Positions 37,531 to 45,830 of a stretch of DNA of 64,000 nt are shown piece after piece. How positions within the stretch are numbered: the first letter of the stretch is position 1; every line of letters begins with the position of its first letter. A program made the translations under genes and the position numbers. The notes beneath the pieces were generated by a model. The model was not told where the DNA came from, did no database searches, and worked only from the letters and a program-made list of their open reading frames with translations. Origin of the DNA: Pyrenula massariospora (Eukaryota > Ascomycota > Eurotiomycetes > Pyrenulales > Pyrenulaceae). The DNA is taken from positions 558,001-622,000 of the forward strand of contig JAGFMI010000004.1 in NCBI GenBank assembly GCA_021030905.1. Direction: 5' to 3'.

Positions 37531-38112
37531 TCACGCAAGCATCTGTTCTCTTTCCCTGGCCTCCTTTTCCCGCTGCTCCCCAAATACCCTCCTGCTCATC
37601 TCCAAAACCGCCTCGAATCCTTCTCTTCCCTTCATTGCGTTCTGCCTGAATCTCTCCACACTTGCCTCCTCAACTTTGTTCTTAATTTTCTGCCATCCTC
37701 CGCACAATGCCGTAATCCTCGCTTCTTGCTCAAAAGCGGTCTTCGCGGCCGGCTCTCTGCTGCTCGGTTTGTACACCACGGTCTCCCGTACGCTAATCAC
37801 ATTGCTCCACGTCAAGTTCGTCGAGCACATAGTTACTCTTTGCGATGCTGGATCAACGTAGGACACCTCGTAGGTATGACTGATGGCGCAACCGCCGAAG
37901 AGGTTGAGCACCCATTGCGGGGCGGATTGGTTGCAGGTTATCAGACGCTCGGTGCGGAGGATGTTGGTGGCAGGGTCAATGTGCCGCGACAAGGTATCGA
38001 CGGCGACAACGTGCGTGGATTTGTCATTCCATGGGCAGTATTTGCGCCAGTTGTTAGTTGCGACTTCGGCGAAGGAGTAGTCAAAGGTGTAGGTTGTGGA
38101 GAAGATTTTCAT
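37531..38112 (-). CDS. PRELI/MSF1-domain mitochondrial lipid-transfer protein (Ups2-like)
   Basis: Single exon, 193 aa, spanning the whole PRELI/MSF1 domain: MKIFSTTYTFDYSF, NWRKYCPWNDKSTHVVAVD, ILRTERLITCNQSAP, YEVSYVDPASQRVTMCSTN and ARITALCGGWQKIKNKVEE. Ups/PRELI proteins pair with Mdm35 in the intermembrane space and carry phospholipids between mitochondrial membranes: Ups1 carries phosphatidic acid and Ups2 phosphatidylserine. The early residues and length favour the Ups2/SLMO branch, which is inference. The start ATG begins the domain directly, as usual. The C-terminus is a charged helix (EQREKEAREREQ). The C-then-G wobble trend is present but weaker than in nearby genes. Confidence 0.9.
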   Translation of the reverse strand: MKIFSTTYTFDYSFAEVATNNWRKYCPWNDKSTHVVAVDTLSRHIDPATNILRTERLITCNQSAPQWVLNLFGGCAISHTYEVSYVDPASQRVTMCSTNLTWSNVISVRETVVYKPSSREPAAKTAFEQEARITALCGGWQKIKNKVEEASVERFRQNAMKGREGFEAVLEMSRRVFGEQREKEAREREQMLA

Positions 38113-39156
38113 AGCTTAGAGTAGAGGTTGGAGAGTGATTGAGATGGGCTTAGGTCCCCAGACCGAGTTTTAGTGCCGCAAAATCGAAAATATGACGGGT
38201 TTCTTCAAGGTTCTTCTCGCAGTATGAATGCTCTTTGAGCCCAATTTTAACGTCGCAGGTGGCGGATCTTGGTCAGTGACTCCGTCGCGTGGTTCACTTG
38301 AGGGGACTAGTCCTATTTTGAAGATCGATGGGATGAGAGAATAGAGCAGATGATCTTAAAATCTAATTGCTCAAGAGAAATTAAAAAAAAGTTCGTAATC
38401 TGTGTCTAGTCTATCGAGTGTGTAGTCAAGGGACGACTTATTTTCTCGCGAGGGACCCTGACTCTTTATCGGGTTGACGGATCGGAAAATTTCGAATGCC
38501 GAGGATCTCTCCGGATCTTCCTCGGGCCTTTTCGGCACTTCTCATTGGCTGAGGTCGAGAACCTCGCAACACCTTGAGAATACTGTCGGCTCTGCTATCT
38601 GATCAAGGAGTCGACGTGGTCCTGAAGAAACAAGCATGCCTCGACCCATCAGCATCCTCGGCGACGCAGGCTTTGCTCTCGATACCCCTCATCATCGGCA
38701 CTTCGCTCTGGCGGGCCGCGGCGGACAGCAACATCAAAGCCTGCCTTGGCTGACCGCCCTTGACCCCTGAGAAGACAACCGGAGCGCTAAACCATTTTGC
38801 TTCATGCAACAGCTTGATGGGATGACAGACCGCGGAAAATAAGCCAGCCGAGCTGATTGGCCCTGCGTCGCGCCACAGAAACTACCCACCTCCAGAATCC
38901 CATGCCCTGAAAGTGGAGATGGGAGCAGGACCCTGGTGCGTAGCTCGACCTTCACCTCACTTCTATCTCAACTTCATGCTTTCCTGATCTCTCACTCTTG
39001 CCCTTGATCCATCATTTTCGAGCGCATTCGTCGTCTACGTTAGCTCAGAAAAGCGCTTCTACAACATTTCTGTCATTTCCAGCACGCTCCTACAACCCTC
39101 TTAAAAATCTACCCTTGTATATCCCTGTCCCAGTATCACAAATCCCCCAACCCACC
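38113..39156. promoter_or_regulatory. Divergent upstream region of PRELI and peroxiredoxin genes
   Basis: 1.04 kb between divergent starts. The last ~150 bp before the peroxiredoxin ATG are pyrimidine-rich, as is common in fungal promoters and leaders. The ATG context is CACCATGG. No coding support. Confidence 0.5.
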
Positions 39157-40005
39157 ATGGTCGAGCTCCGCAAACGCAAGGCCGCCGCCGAGCAACCCGC
39201 CGCCCCACCCCCCAAAAAATCCAACCCCATCAAAGCCGCCGCCGCAAAAGTCAAAGGCGCCGTCACCGGCGGCTCCAGCACCAAGACCGACTCCTCGCCT
39301 TCCACCGCCGCTCCAAACGGCAGCACCCCCGCCGCGCCAACCGTCGGCTCCACCCTCCCCTCCCTCCCCACCTTCGGCGGCACCGTGACCACCAACACCG
39401 GCGAACCCACCACCCTCGCCGCCCTCCTCGACTCCAGCACCGCCGGCCTCGTCCTCTTCACCTACCCCAAAGCCAACACCCCCGGCTGCACCACCCAGGC
39501 CTGCATGTTCCGCGACGCGTACCCCGACCTCACCGCCACGGGCCTCGCCATCTACGGGCTCAGCCTCGACAGCCCCAAGTCCAATACCACCTTCCAGACC
39601 AAGCAGGCGCTGCCGTACCCGCTGCTGTGCGATCCCGAAGGGGGGCTCATTGGGGCGATCGGGATGAAGAAGCCGGGCCCGGGGAAGGGGAGCACGGCGA
39701 GGGGCGTGTTTGCGGTCGACAAGGCGGGGAAGGTGCTGTTGGTGGAGAAGGGGGGCCCGCAGGCGACGGTGGATGCGGTGGCGGGGTTGGTGAAGAAGAG
39801 TCCTGGGGGAGAGGTTGGGGGGAAGAAGGACGGGGATGGGGACGGCGTGGTAGGGGCCGAGGGGGAGGCGAAGATGGACGAGGTTCCGGTGGTGGAGGAC
39901 GGAACGCTGGAGGAGGTGCGGAGCGCGGAGACGGCGGCTGAGGTGGCGGGGACGGCGGAGAAGTTGGATGGGGAGGGGGAGGGGTTGGGGGAGGTGAAGA
40001 ATTGA
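39157..40005 (+). CDS. PrxQ/BCP-type peroxiredoxin (Dot5-like nuclear thiol peroxidase)
   Basis: Single exon, 282 aa. Residues 1 to about 70 are lysine/alanine/proline-rich with basic clusters (RKRKAAA, PPPKKS), fitting a nuclear signal as in yeast Dot5. The peroxiredoxin fold follows: VLFTYPKANTPGCTTQAC carries the peroxidatic cysteine and, five residues on, the resolving cysteine of PrxQ. Then FRDAYPDL, IYGLSLDSP, PYPLLCDPEGGLI and RGVFAVDKAGK. It reduces hydroperoxides using thioredoxin. The C-terminal ~80 residues are glycine/glutamate-rich and absent from the yeast protein. Wobble bases are almost all C before about 39,600 and almost all G after; the G-rich run continues past the stop to about 40,075. 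Confidence 0.88.
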   Translation: MVELRKRKAAAEQPAAPPPKKSNPIKAAAAKVKGAVTGGSSTKTDSSPSTAAPNGSTPAAPTVGSTLPSLPTFGGTVTTNTGEPTTLAALLDSSTAGLVLFTYPKANTPGCTTQACMFRDAYPDLTATGLAIYGLSLDSPKSNTTFQTKQALPYPLLCDPEGGLIGAIGMKKPGPGKGSTARGVFAVDKAGKVLLVEKGGPQATVDAVAGLVKKSPGGEVGGKKDGDGDGVVGAEGEAKMDEVPVVEDGTLEEVRSAETAAEVAGTAEKLDGEGEGLGEVKN

Positions 40006-40337
40006 GTAGAGTTTGGATCGGGAGGTGTGCGTCCGTAGTTCGGGGGTGGTGGTGGGGTGGGGATTTGATGGAGGGACTCGACTCGTTCATTGGCGTGCGT
40101 TTTAGAGAGCAGGGCACACATACATTAACTCAGCTCTGAGGGAACAGAGCATTTGACATGACGGAGTTCAGAATCGAGTGCCAACCGAATTCATACGTTT
40201 CAACCAAATCTCCTGTTTGGCTACCAAACCAGCAGAGCCCCTTTGCATAAATCCATCCCGCTAGAACGCCGAGTGACGGTCCGGTAGTATGTACAGATGC
40301 CATGCTTTCAGAACATAAGGAAAAAGAAACCAAAAAA
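40006..40337. other. Convergent gap between peroxiredoxin and complex I genes
   Basis: 332 bp. It begins with the G-rich continuation of the peroxiredoxin gene and then returns to balanced composition. No gene. Confidence 0.6.
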
Positions 40338-41255
40338 TCACTTCCGGTACCACATCCGCGTAATCTTCGTATGCCGCATCTTCTTCTGCAGCTGAAAAAT
40401 CCCGTACATCAACGCTTCCGACGTCGGCGGACCTGTCAAGTCTTCCCATCAGCATCAACTCCCACAGACTGCAACCCGTCCTTGACAAGCGCATGAAAAA
40501 GGAGGGCCAAACTTACACCCCGGCACATAAATATCCACCGGCACGATGCGATCGCACCCCCTCGTCACGCTGTAGCTATAATGATAGTACCCGCCGCCAT
40601 TCGCGCAGCTGCCCATGCTGATGACCCAGCGCGGGTCGGGCATCTGGTCGTAGACCTGGCGCAGGGCGGGCGCCATCTTGTTGGTGAGGGTGCCGGCGAC
40701 GATCATGACGTCGGACTGGCGCGGCGAGGCGCGGAAGATGATGCCCAGGCGGTCCTGGTCGTAGCGCGGGGTGCTGAGGTGCATCATCTCGACGGCGCAG
40801 CAGGCGAGGCCGAAGGTCATGGGCCAGAGGGAGCCCTGGCGCGCCCAGTTGGCGATTTGGTCGAGGGTTGTGCTGTGGGGTGGGAATATCAGTTGGGAGG
40901 ATCGGAGGGAGGGATGGGGAGAGAAGTTAAGGTGAGGCTCTCTCGAATGGATGAACGTACAGAGCGTATTGCATGGCGCCTTCTTTTTTCTCCTGGCTTG
41001 GGAGGGGGACTTCGCGGCGTACGCCCCCAGTGACGGGTAATCGGTCAACATTCTCGGATTGCTTTTCTAGGGCGGTGGCGTTGTTATTTGAGGATGTCGA
41101 TATCGAAGCTACTGGAGTGGTGCGAAGGACGGAAGGGCTGAATATGGGTTTCGCTGTGAGATGGTAGGATTAGCGACGAATTGTGATCTGTGGCAATGGT
41201 ACTGGAGCTTACTGCGCAGTGCCCGCAGCGCTGTTGACCGAGGTAGACCGAGCAT
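40338..41255 (-). CDS. NADH:ubiquinone oxidoreductase PSST subunit (NDUFS7/NuoB homologue), mitochondrial
   Basis: Four exons: 41255-41213, 41153-40961, 40872-40517, 40432-40338; introns 59, 88 and 84 nt; 228 aa, the usual fungal precursor length. The first ~45 residues form a mitochondrial presequence ([15 protein letters not shown]...). The mature core follows: [19 protein letters not shown], then [52 protein letters not shown] and [19 protein letters not shown]-type motifs. The CC pair plus the GSC and PGC cysteines bind cluster N2, the last electron carrier before ubiquinone. Here the residue before YVPGC is isoleucine (DIYVPGC). Near 40,610 codons change from C-ending (5') to G-ending (3'), and the second intron is strongly purine-rich on the plus strand. 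Confidence 0.95.
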
Positions 41256-41500
41256 TTTTGATTGCAAAAGACCAAACTAGGGGCACAGATAGAGGGAAGG
41301 AGGGACCGTGGTAGAGGGGAGGATGAGGTGAAGGCAAAAGATTGTTTTAGGTTTGTTGGAAGGTGTATCAATGGATTTATCGATGATGCGGAGGTCATGA
41401 AAACAGCGCCCTTCTGATTGGCTCTGAGCTTCCTCCATACTCTACCCGTCCATTGACCTCTCCAACACCAAAATCTTGACCACCTAAACACCCAACTCGG
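41256..41500. promoter_or_regulatory. Compact bidirectional promoter
   Basis: Only 245 bp separate the divergent start codons of the complex I subunit and the TRAPPC2L-like gene, so their promoters and leaders overlap or abut. No clear TATA box. Confidence 0.6.
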
Positions 41501-42095
41501 ATGGCAACAACCCACTCGCCCTCCATAGCCTGCATAGGCATAATAGGCAAACATGTACATATCTCCCCCTCCTCTAAAATCCTCAGCTAACCTCCAGCTT
41601 TTCCCCCAGAACAATCCTCTCCACATCTCCCTCTTTCCACCCCACCTCACCTCCAACCTCGAATTCTCCTTCCTCCTAACCACCTGCCTCGACATCTTCG
41701 CCCTCCGCGCCGCCAACAAAACCCTCGACCAAGACCTCGGCCTCCTGCAAGCTGTCGACGAGCGCCTGGCCTGCTATGGTTTCCTCACCAACACTTCAGT
41801 CAAATTTGTCATCGTCGTCGACATGGCCGGCCGCGAGAACCCCGAACCATCCGCCACGACCAAGAAACCGATTATAGGGCTAAGGGACTCAGATTTGAAA
41901 CCTGCGTTTAAGGCGCTGCAGATGGCTTATATAAGGTTGTTGCAGGACCCGTTTTATCGGCCGGATGATCGGGCGCCGATGGTGGTTGCGAGGACGCCAG
42001 GGCCGGCGAGGGGGCAGGAGATTACGAACAAGAGGTTTATTGCGGAGGTGAAGAGGATTGGAGGTGTGTGGGCGCCGGGGGTTACGACTGTGTGA
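41501..42095 (+). CDS. Sedlin-family TRAPP subunit (TRAPPC2L / Tca17-like)
   Basis: Two exons, 41501-41554 and 41610-42095, joined over a 55-nt intron with branch gctaac and acceptor ccccag; 179 aa. Exon 1 gives IACIGIIGKH, the first longin strand, and exon 2 continues NNPLHISLFPP, FLLTTCLDIFALRA, LQAVDERLACYGFLTNT and VKFVIVVD. Then come the conserved ALQMAYIRLLQDPFY and a C-terminal RFIAEVKRIGGVW. Sedlin-like subunits help assemble TRAPP complexes that activate Rab GTPases in Golgi traffic. It is longer than yeast Tca17 because of inserts near residues 115-125 and 145-155. Wobble bases change from C to G near 41,870. Confidence 0.85.
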
Positions 42096-43564
42096 TGAGG
42101 ACGAGATATTCCTGAGCGATGTCTGCTTAGTCTTGTGGATTGAGAAGATGAAGGGGAAAATTGAGAAAGAAACACGGATAGAAGCAAGAGCCTCTAGATC
42201 AATTACCAGAGCTATATTGCAGCTTCTCGAGCTCTGAAAACACCTTTCATCTCATAAATGGCCGTCTGAGACTGCATGCGAATGGCGCCCTGCGAGGCGC
42301 TTTCTGGTCTGTGATGGTGAAGAACGTCAAGATCTAGATGGGGAAGCCCACTGCCACAGCAAGAAAGCGCTATTGTAAGGCTGCTGTTTGAGAGGATGAC
42401 GGATGCTGCTGGTGCGTGGTGCGGATTGCCTTCAGTGGCATCGAGAGGTTTGATACCAATGTCTCGCCTCCTTGCTGTGGTGACGTTGGGAATGAGGAAA
42501 AGGACCCCATAGCCTAGGAATAGAGTTAAGTCCTCAATGGAGCCGCGTTGCAGTTGTATCTAGAATTTGACTCCATTCATACCAGAGAGTGCAGCAAGTG
42601 AGCAAAGTCTCAATATTGCCATGATATCTGTAAGTTGCTATGAGTACCCGATCCAATCTCTGCCGGTATTCATTAAACTACTTCTCTCCTTTCCGGGGTC
42701 GATTCAGCCACGTCTGCATCCGCAAGCGCGTGACTTGAAAGAATGCGAAGCTAAGTAATTGTGAAATCGCTGATAGTTTGGTCTATTTGCTTCAGCTCAG
42801 GAGGCTCTAGCCAACTTGGAGCTCCGTCCTCTTTAGACACTGAAGTGAACCATCGTGTCATCGACAATGTCCCGGAGAATTCCAACACCCCCAACCCCGA
42901 CAAGAAACGAGGAAGACTCCCTGAGCCCTGACATACCGATCAAAAAGACAAGTTCACAATACCGCAAGTACTAAGAAATCCACCGAGTTTCTGCTCACGG
43001 AACTGCAATTCCCGTTGCACGATATTCCAAGTCCCGAGGCCTTGCCAGTCAAAGGATATTATGATATGATGGTATGCGTTACCAACGTGTCAGGCATGTT
43101 GCCTTATTGCGCCTTGACGTATTGTTTGTCAAATTTTGGCCGTTTATCAGAGGTTCAGAGCAGTTCGCTAACTAGGAGAGGAACGTTGTTGGCGTTCTAG
43201 TCCTTGCAAGGGGAGGTGATGGGAAAGAGTTAAGGATTGCTTCTTTGACATTGCAATTGAGTCAGTGGCTAAACGCAAATCTCCGAGCCAGCCGTGGTGA
43301 CAATTCTTTAAGGAGCTCGAAGGCCGGCGTGGACTCTGCGAGATTTAGTAGGCCATGTCACCAACATCATAGGCTATTAGTTGCCAATAAGGTGATATAG
43401 GAGGTTCTCGTACTGGAGGAGACATTGCCTGAGCAATGAGCCCTGCCGCGGTGTGTTCTAGCTTGGTAAGATCTGAGCAAGCTCGAGGTACCTCCTCTAG
43501 CCGCAGCATTGCGAGCCTCGGCGGCCACCGAGCTATGATTCAGGCAGGATCGGGACGGTAGCAT
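42096..43564. other. Convergent gene-free region
   Basis: About 1.47 kb between converging genes with short unsupported frames only. I see no repeat or RNA gene. Confidence 0.55.
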
Positions 43565-45271
43565 CTAGTCTGCGTCCTCATTCCATCCGCTCTCACCGAT
43601 ATCAAATCTAGACATCAAGTTGTCCTCGAGCATCAAGACCACCTCGCTGTAAAAGATCTCGCGAAAGCCTTTATCCTTGAAACTGAATGATCGCGAGCCC
43701 GGATCCGGGTGCGGGCTGAGGCAGAACTGCACAGCTCGAAGATATTCTGGAGTCATGTTGATGTCGTCGGAATGCTCTTCTAACAAATCTAAGGCAACGC
43801 CTCGGTAGTCGTTGCTGCTGTTGCCTTGGGCATCAAAATCTGCTTTGATAGACCGATTAAGGTATATTTCCAAGAGAACTACGCCTAGGGCGTGCAGGTG
43901 GGCGTTCCGCCGCGGTGCTAATGTTTGGCCGGAAGATGGTGAGGGGCTGCTATTCGCAACTGTGGAAAGGGTGAACGGCTTTCGTAGTTTGATGCGCTGA
44001 TCCGGACTGCTATATTCTGTGGCTTCGGAGGCGCCGTTGGCGAGGAAGGAGATACTGTTGGAGTCCCATAGTGATTGCCACCACGAACTCTCGTGGATTT
44101 GTGGAAGAGAGTATGCCAGGATAACGGCGAGAATGGCCTTCTCTCGGTGCAGCCATCGTTTGTGGTCGTAGAGCTTAAAGTTGGTCATAACCTCAGAGAG
44201 AGAAAGCATCGGATCTGTATTGACCGAGACACTTGGACCCTGTCCATGTGAAGCGTACAGGTGGTTCTTCTCGTCGACGACAAGTTGCAGGCAAGTTTTG
44301 CCCCTTTGTGCAAGCTCGCTTTCTTTGCAGATGTCCTGCAGTCGTTTCATGGCGTCTCCTATGATAGGGTCCGTTGGATCCTTGAAAACACTAATCCGCA
44401 CCTTTTTCTTGGGTGGCTCACATGGTTCAGGTGGCTTGACCATCTTTACTGAAGTTGTGCAGGCGTTCTTGTTGGTGTCGAACAGAAGAATTTGAAAGCG
44501 AATGCCTGTGCTAGCACGATTAGAGTGATTGTGGACAGCTAGACCAAGGCCAACATCCTTCGGTCGGCATGGTTGGCAGCTGCACGCCTTGCAGATCACC
44601 TGATAGAGCCGCTCAGTTTCGTCCCGGAGCTCGAAAGTCGCATGTATTTTCCTCATCTGCTGCTTCCGTTCGTACGGCTTCGCATGATTAGAGGCGCTTC
44701 CCAATTTCTCTAAAGAGCGGTTGTAAGCCTTAAGTTCAGCAAGCAGTGTTTCGCGTTCATGATGTTTCCAACTAAACCTGATCCTGCGCCAAATGTCCTT
44801 CTGCTCTTTCCCGGTTGCAGTATCATTCTTTGCAGCATCGATGCAAAGATCTTGCAGCTGGATCAGAAGTTCGTCGTCATTTAGTGCAGATTCCGCTACT
44901 TCAGCAGATTTAATCTGCTTTGCCAACGTCGCGCATATCTTCGTCAGCAGGCTGAAGAATGGCTGATACGCATCCCCAAGCTCTTTGCATAGTTCCTTCA
45001 CAACTCTAGCTTTTCGCCATGCATCACCATCCGGTCTTTCGACTAAATCCGCCTGCACCTCAGCGGACAGATCCGTTCTCCCCACAATGGCCTTGATGTA
45101 AAGCCCAAGTAGAGCGCGCTGCTCCACCAATTCATCGCGATACTGCGTAATGAAAGCTTGCTTCTTCACTGCACGTTTGACAAACCCGAGGCCCTCGCGA
45201 TAGTGTTCGGCAGCGGAAATGAACAAAGGCAAGGCGCCCAACACAGTCCCGATAATCTCGATGCCTGACAT
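43565..45271 (-). CDS. DUF7580 protein (fungal, HET/prion-associated type)
   Basis: Single exon, 568 aa. The N-terminus MSGIEIIGTVLGALPLFISA, followed by EHYREGLGFV, is the hallmark start of fungal proteins with a helical N-terminal bundle and a C-terminal DUF7580. A cysteine-rich centre (CKACSCQPCRP) and VRISVF follow. The C-terminal part carries AILAVILAYSL, LHALGVVLLEIYLNRSI and PEYLRAVQFCL, which resemble the second half of a kinase-like fold without catalytic loop residues; that reading is inference. Such genes are often expanded in ascomycetes and suspected in non-self recognition, with no proven function. It is divergent from the C2H2 gene, 559 bp away. Confidence 0.82.
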   Translation of the reverse strand: MSGIEIIGTVLGALPLFISAAEHYREGLGFVKRAVKKQAFITQYRDELVEQRALLGLYIKAIVGRTDLSAEVQADLVERPDGDAWRKARVVKELCKELGDAYQPFFSLLTKICATLAKQIKSAEVAESALNDDELLIQLQDLCIDAAKNDTATGKEQKDIWRRIRFSWKHHERETLLAELKAYNRSLEKLGSASNHAKPYERKQQMRKIHATFELRDETERLYQVICKACSCQPCRPKDVGLGLAVHNHSNRASTGIRFQILLFDTNKNACTTSVKMVKPPEPCEPPKKKVRISVFKDPTDPIIGDAMKRLQDICKESELAQRGKTCLQLVVDEKNHLYASHGQGPSVSVNTDPMLSLSEVMTNFKLYDHKRWLHREKAILAVILAYSLPQIHESSWWQSLWDSNSISFLANGASEATEYSSPDQRIKLRKPFTLSTVANSSPSPSSGQTLAPRRNAHLHALGVVLLEIYLNRSIKADFDAQGNSSNDYRGVALDLLEEHSDDINMTPEYLRAVQFCLSPHPDPGSRSFSFKDKGFREIFYSEVVLMLEDNLMSRFDIGESGWNEDAD

Positions 45272-45830
45272 GGTATCGTCAAATTGCTGAATTGAGGCTA
45301 GGTGTTGAGACTTGTATTAAGTGCTGTACACTACTGGAATCTTCGAGGAAGACGCAGACATATTGCGCGCGGTTTGGAAGCAAAGAAGGCTGTGAGACTG
45401 TCCAGGTCGTGGGGCGCAGCTGTTCGATGGCGCTTGGTCGGCGCCTCTAACCTTCATCATGAAGTCTTCAATTCGTGGAAATCCGAATGAGACGATTGCT
45501 CCCTAATTACTCCTACTCAGTGGAGCATTTCCGAACCGTAAAGGCATAGCTGCGTGAGGCATAATGACGGAGGCTGAAATTTGCGGTGGGACCCTTTTAG
45601 TCGACCGCATTTATACAGCCCCAAGGTCCTTCTGCCATTCCCGCAGAGTGCGTTCCCGGACGGTCTAGGCACCGCTCGTCACACGTCGAAATCCTGCCTC
45701 GTGCATGCCTGCGTGAGAATGACGCCGATATAATCGACGTTTCAAATGAACTCCTAGGGCAGCTGAGCAGTTGTTGTCCTTGCTGCTCATCGTGCTTGGT
45801 TTTTGACGACATCAGGTCGCCACCTTCAAT
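45272..45830. promoter_or_regulatory. Shared upstream region of the DUF7580 and C2H2 genes
   Basis: 559 bp between divergent starts holding both promoters. The small frames inside have no support. Confidence 0.5.

Noticed and set aside
39552-40121. Minus-strand frames of 156-189 codons over the peroxiredoxin 3' half
   Set aside because: Proline/serine low-complexity antisense shadows of a well-supported gene.
40581-41033. 150-codon plus-strand frame over the complex I gene
   Set aside because: Antisense shadow; the PSST exons are unambiguous.
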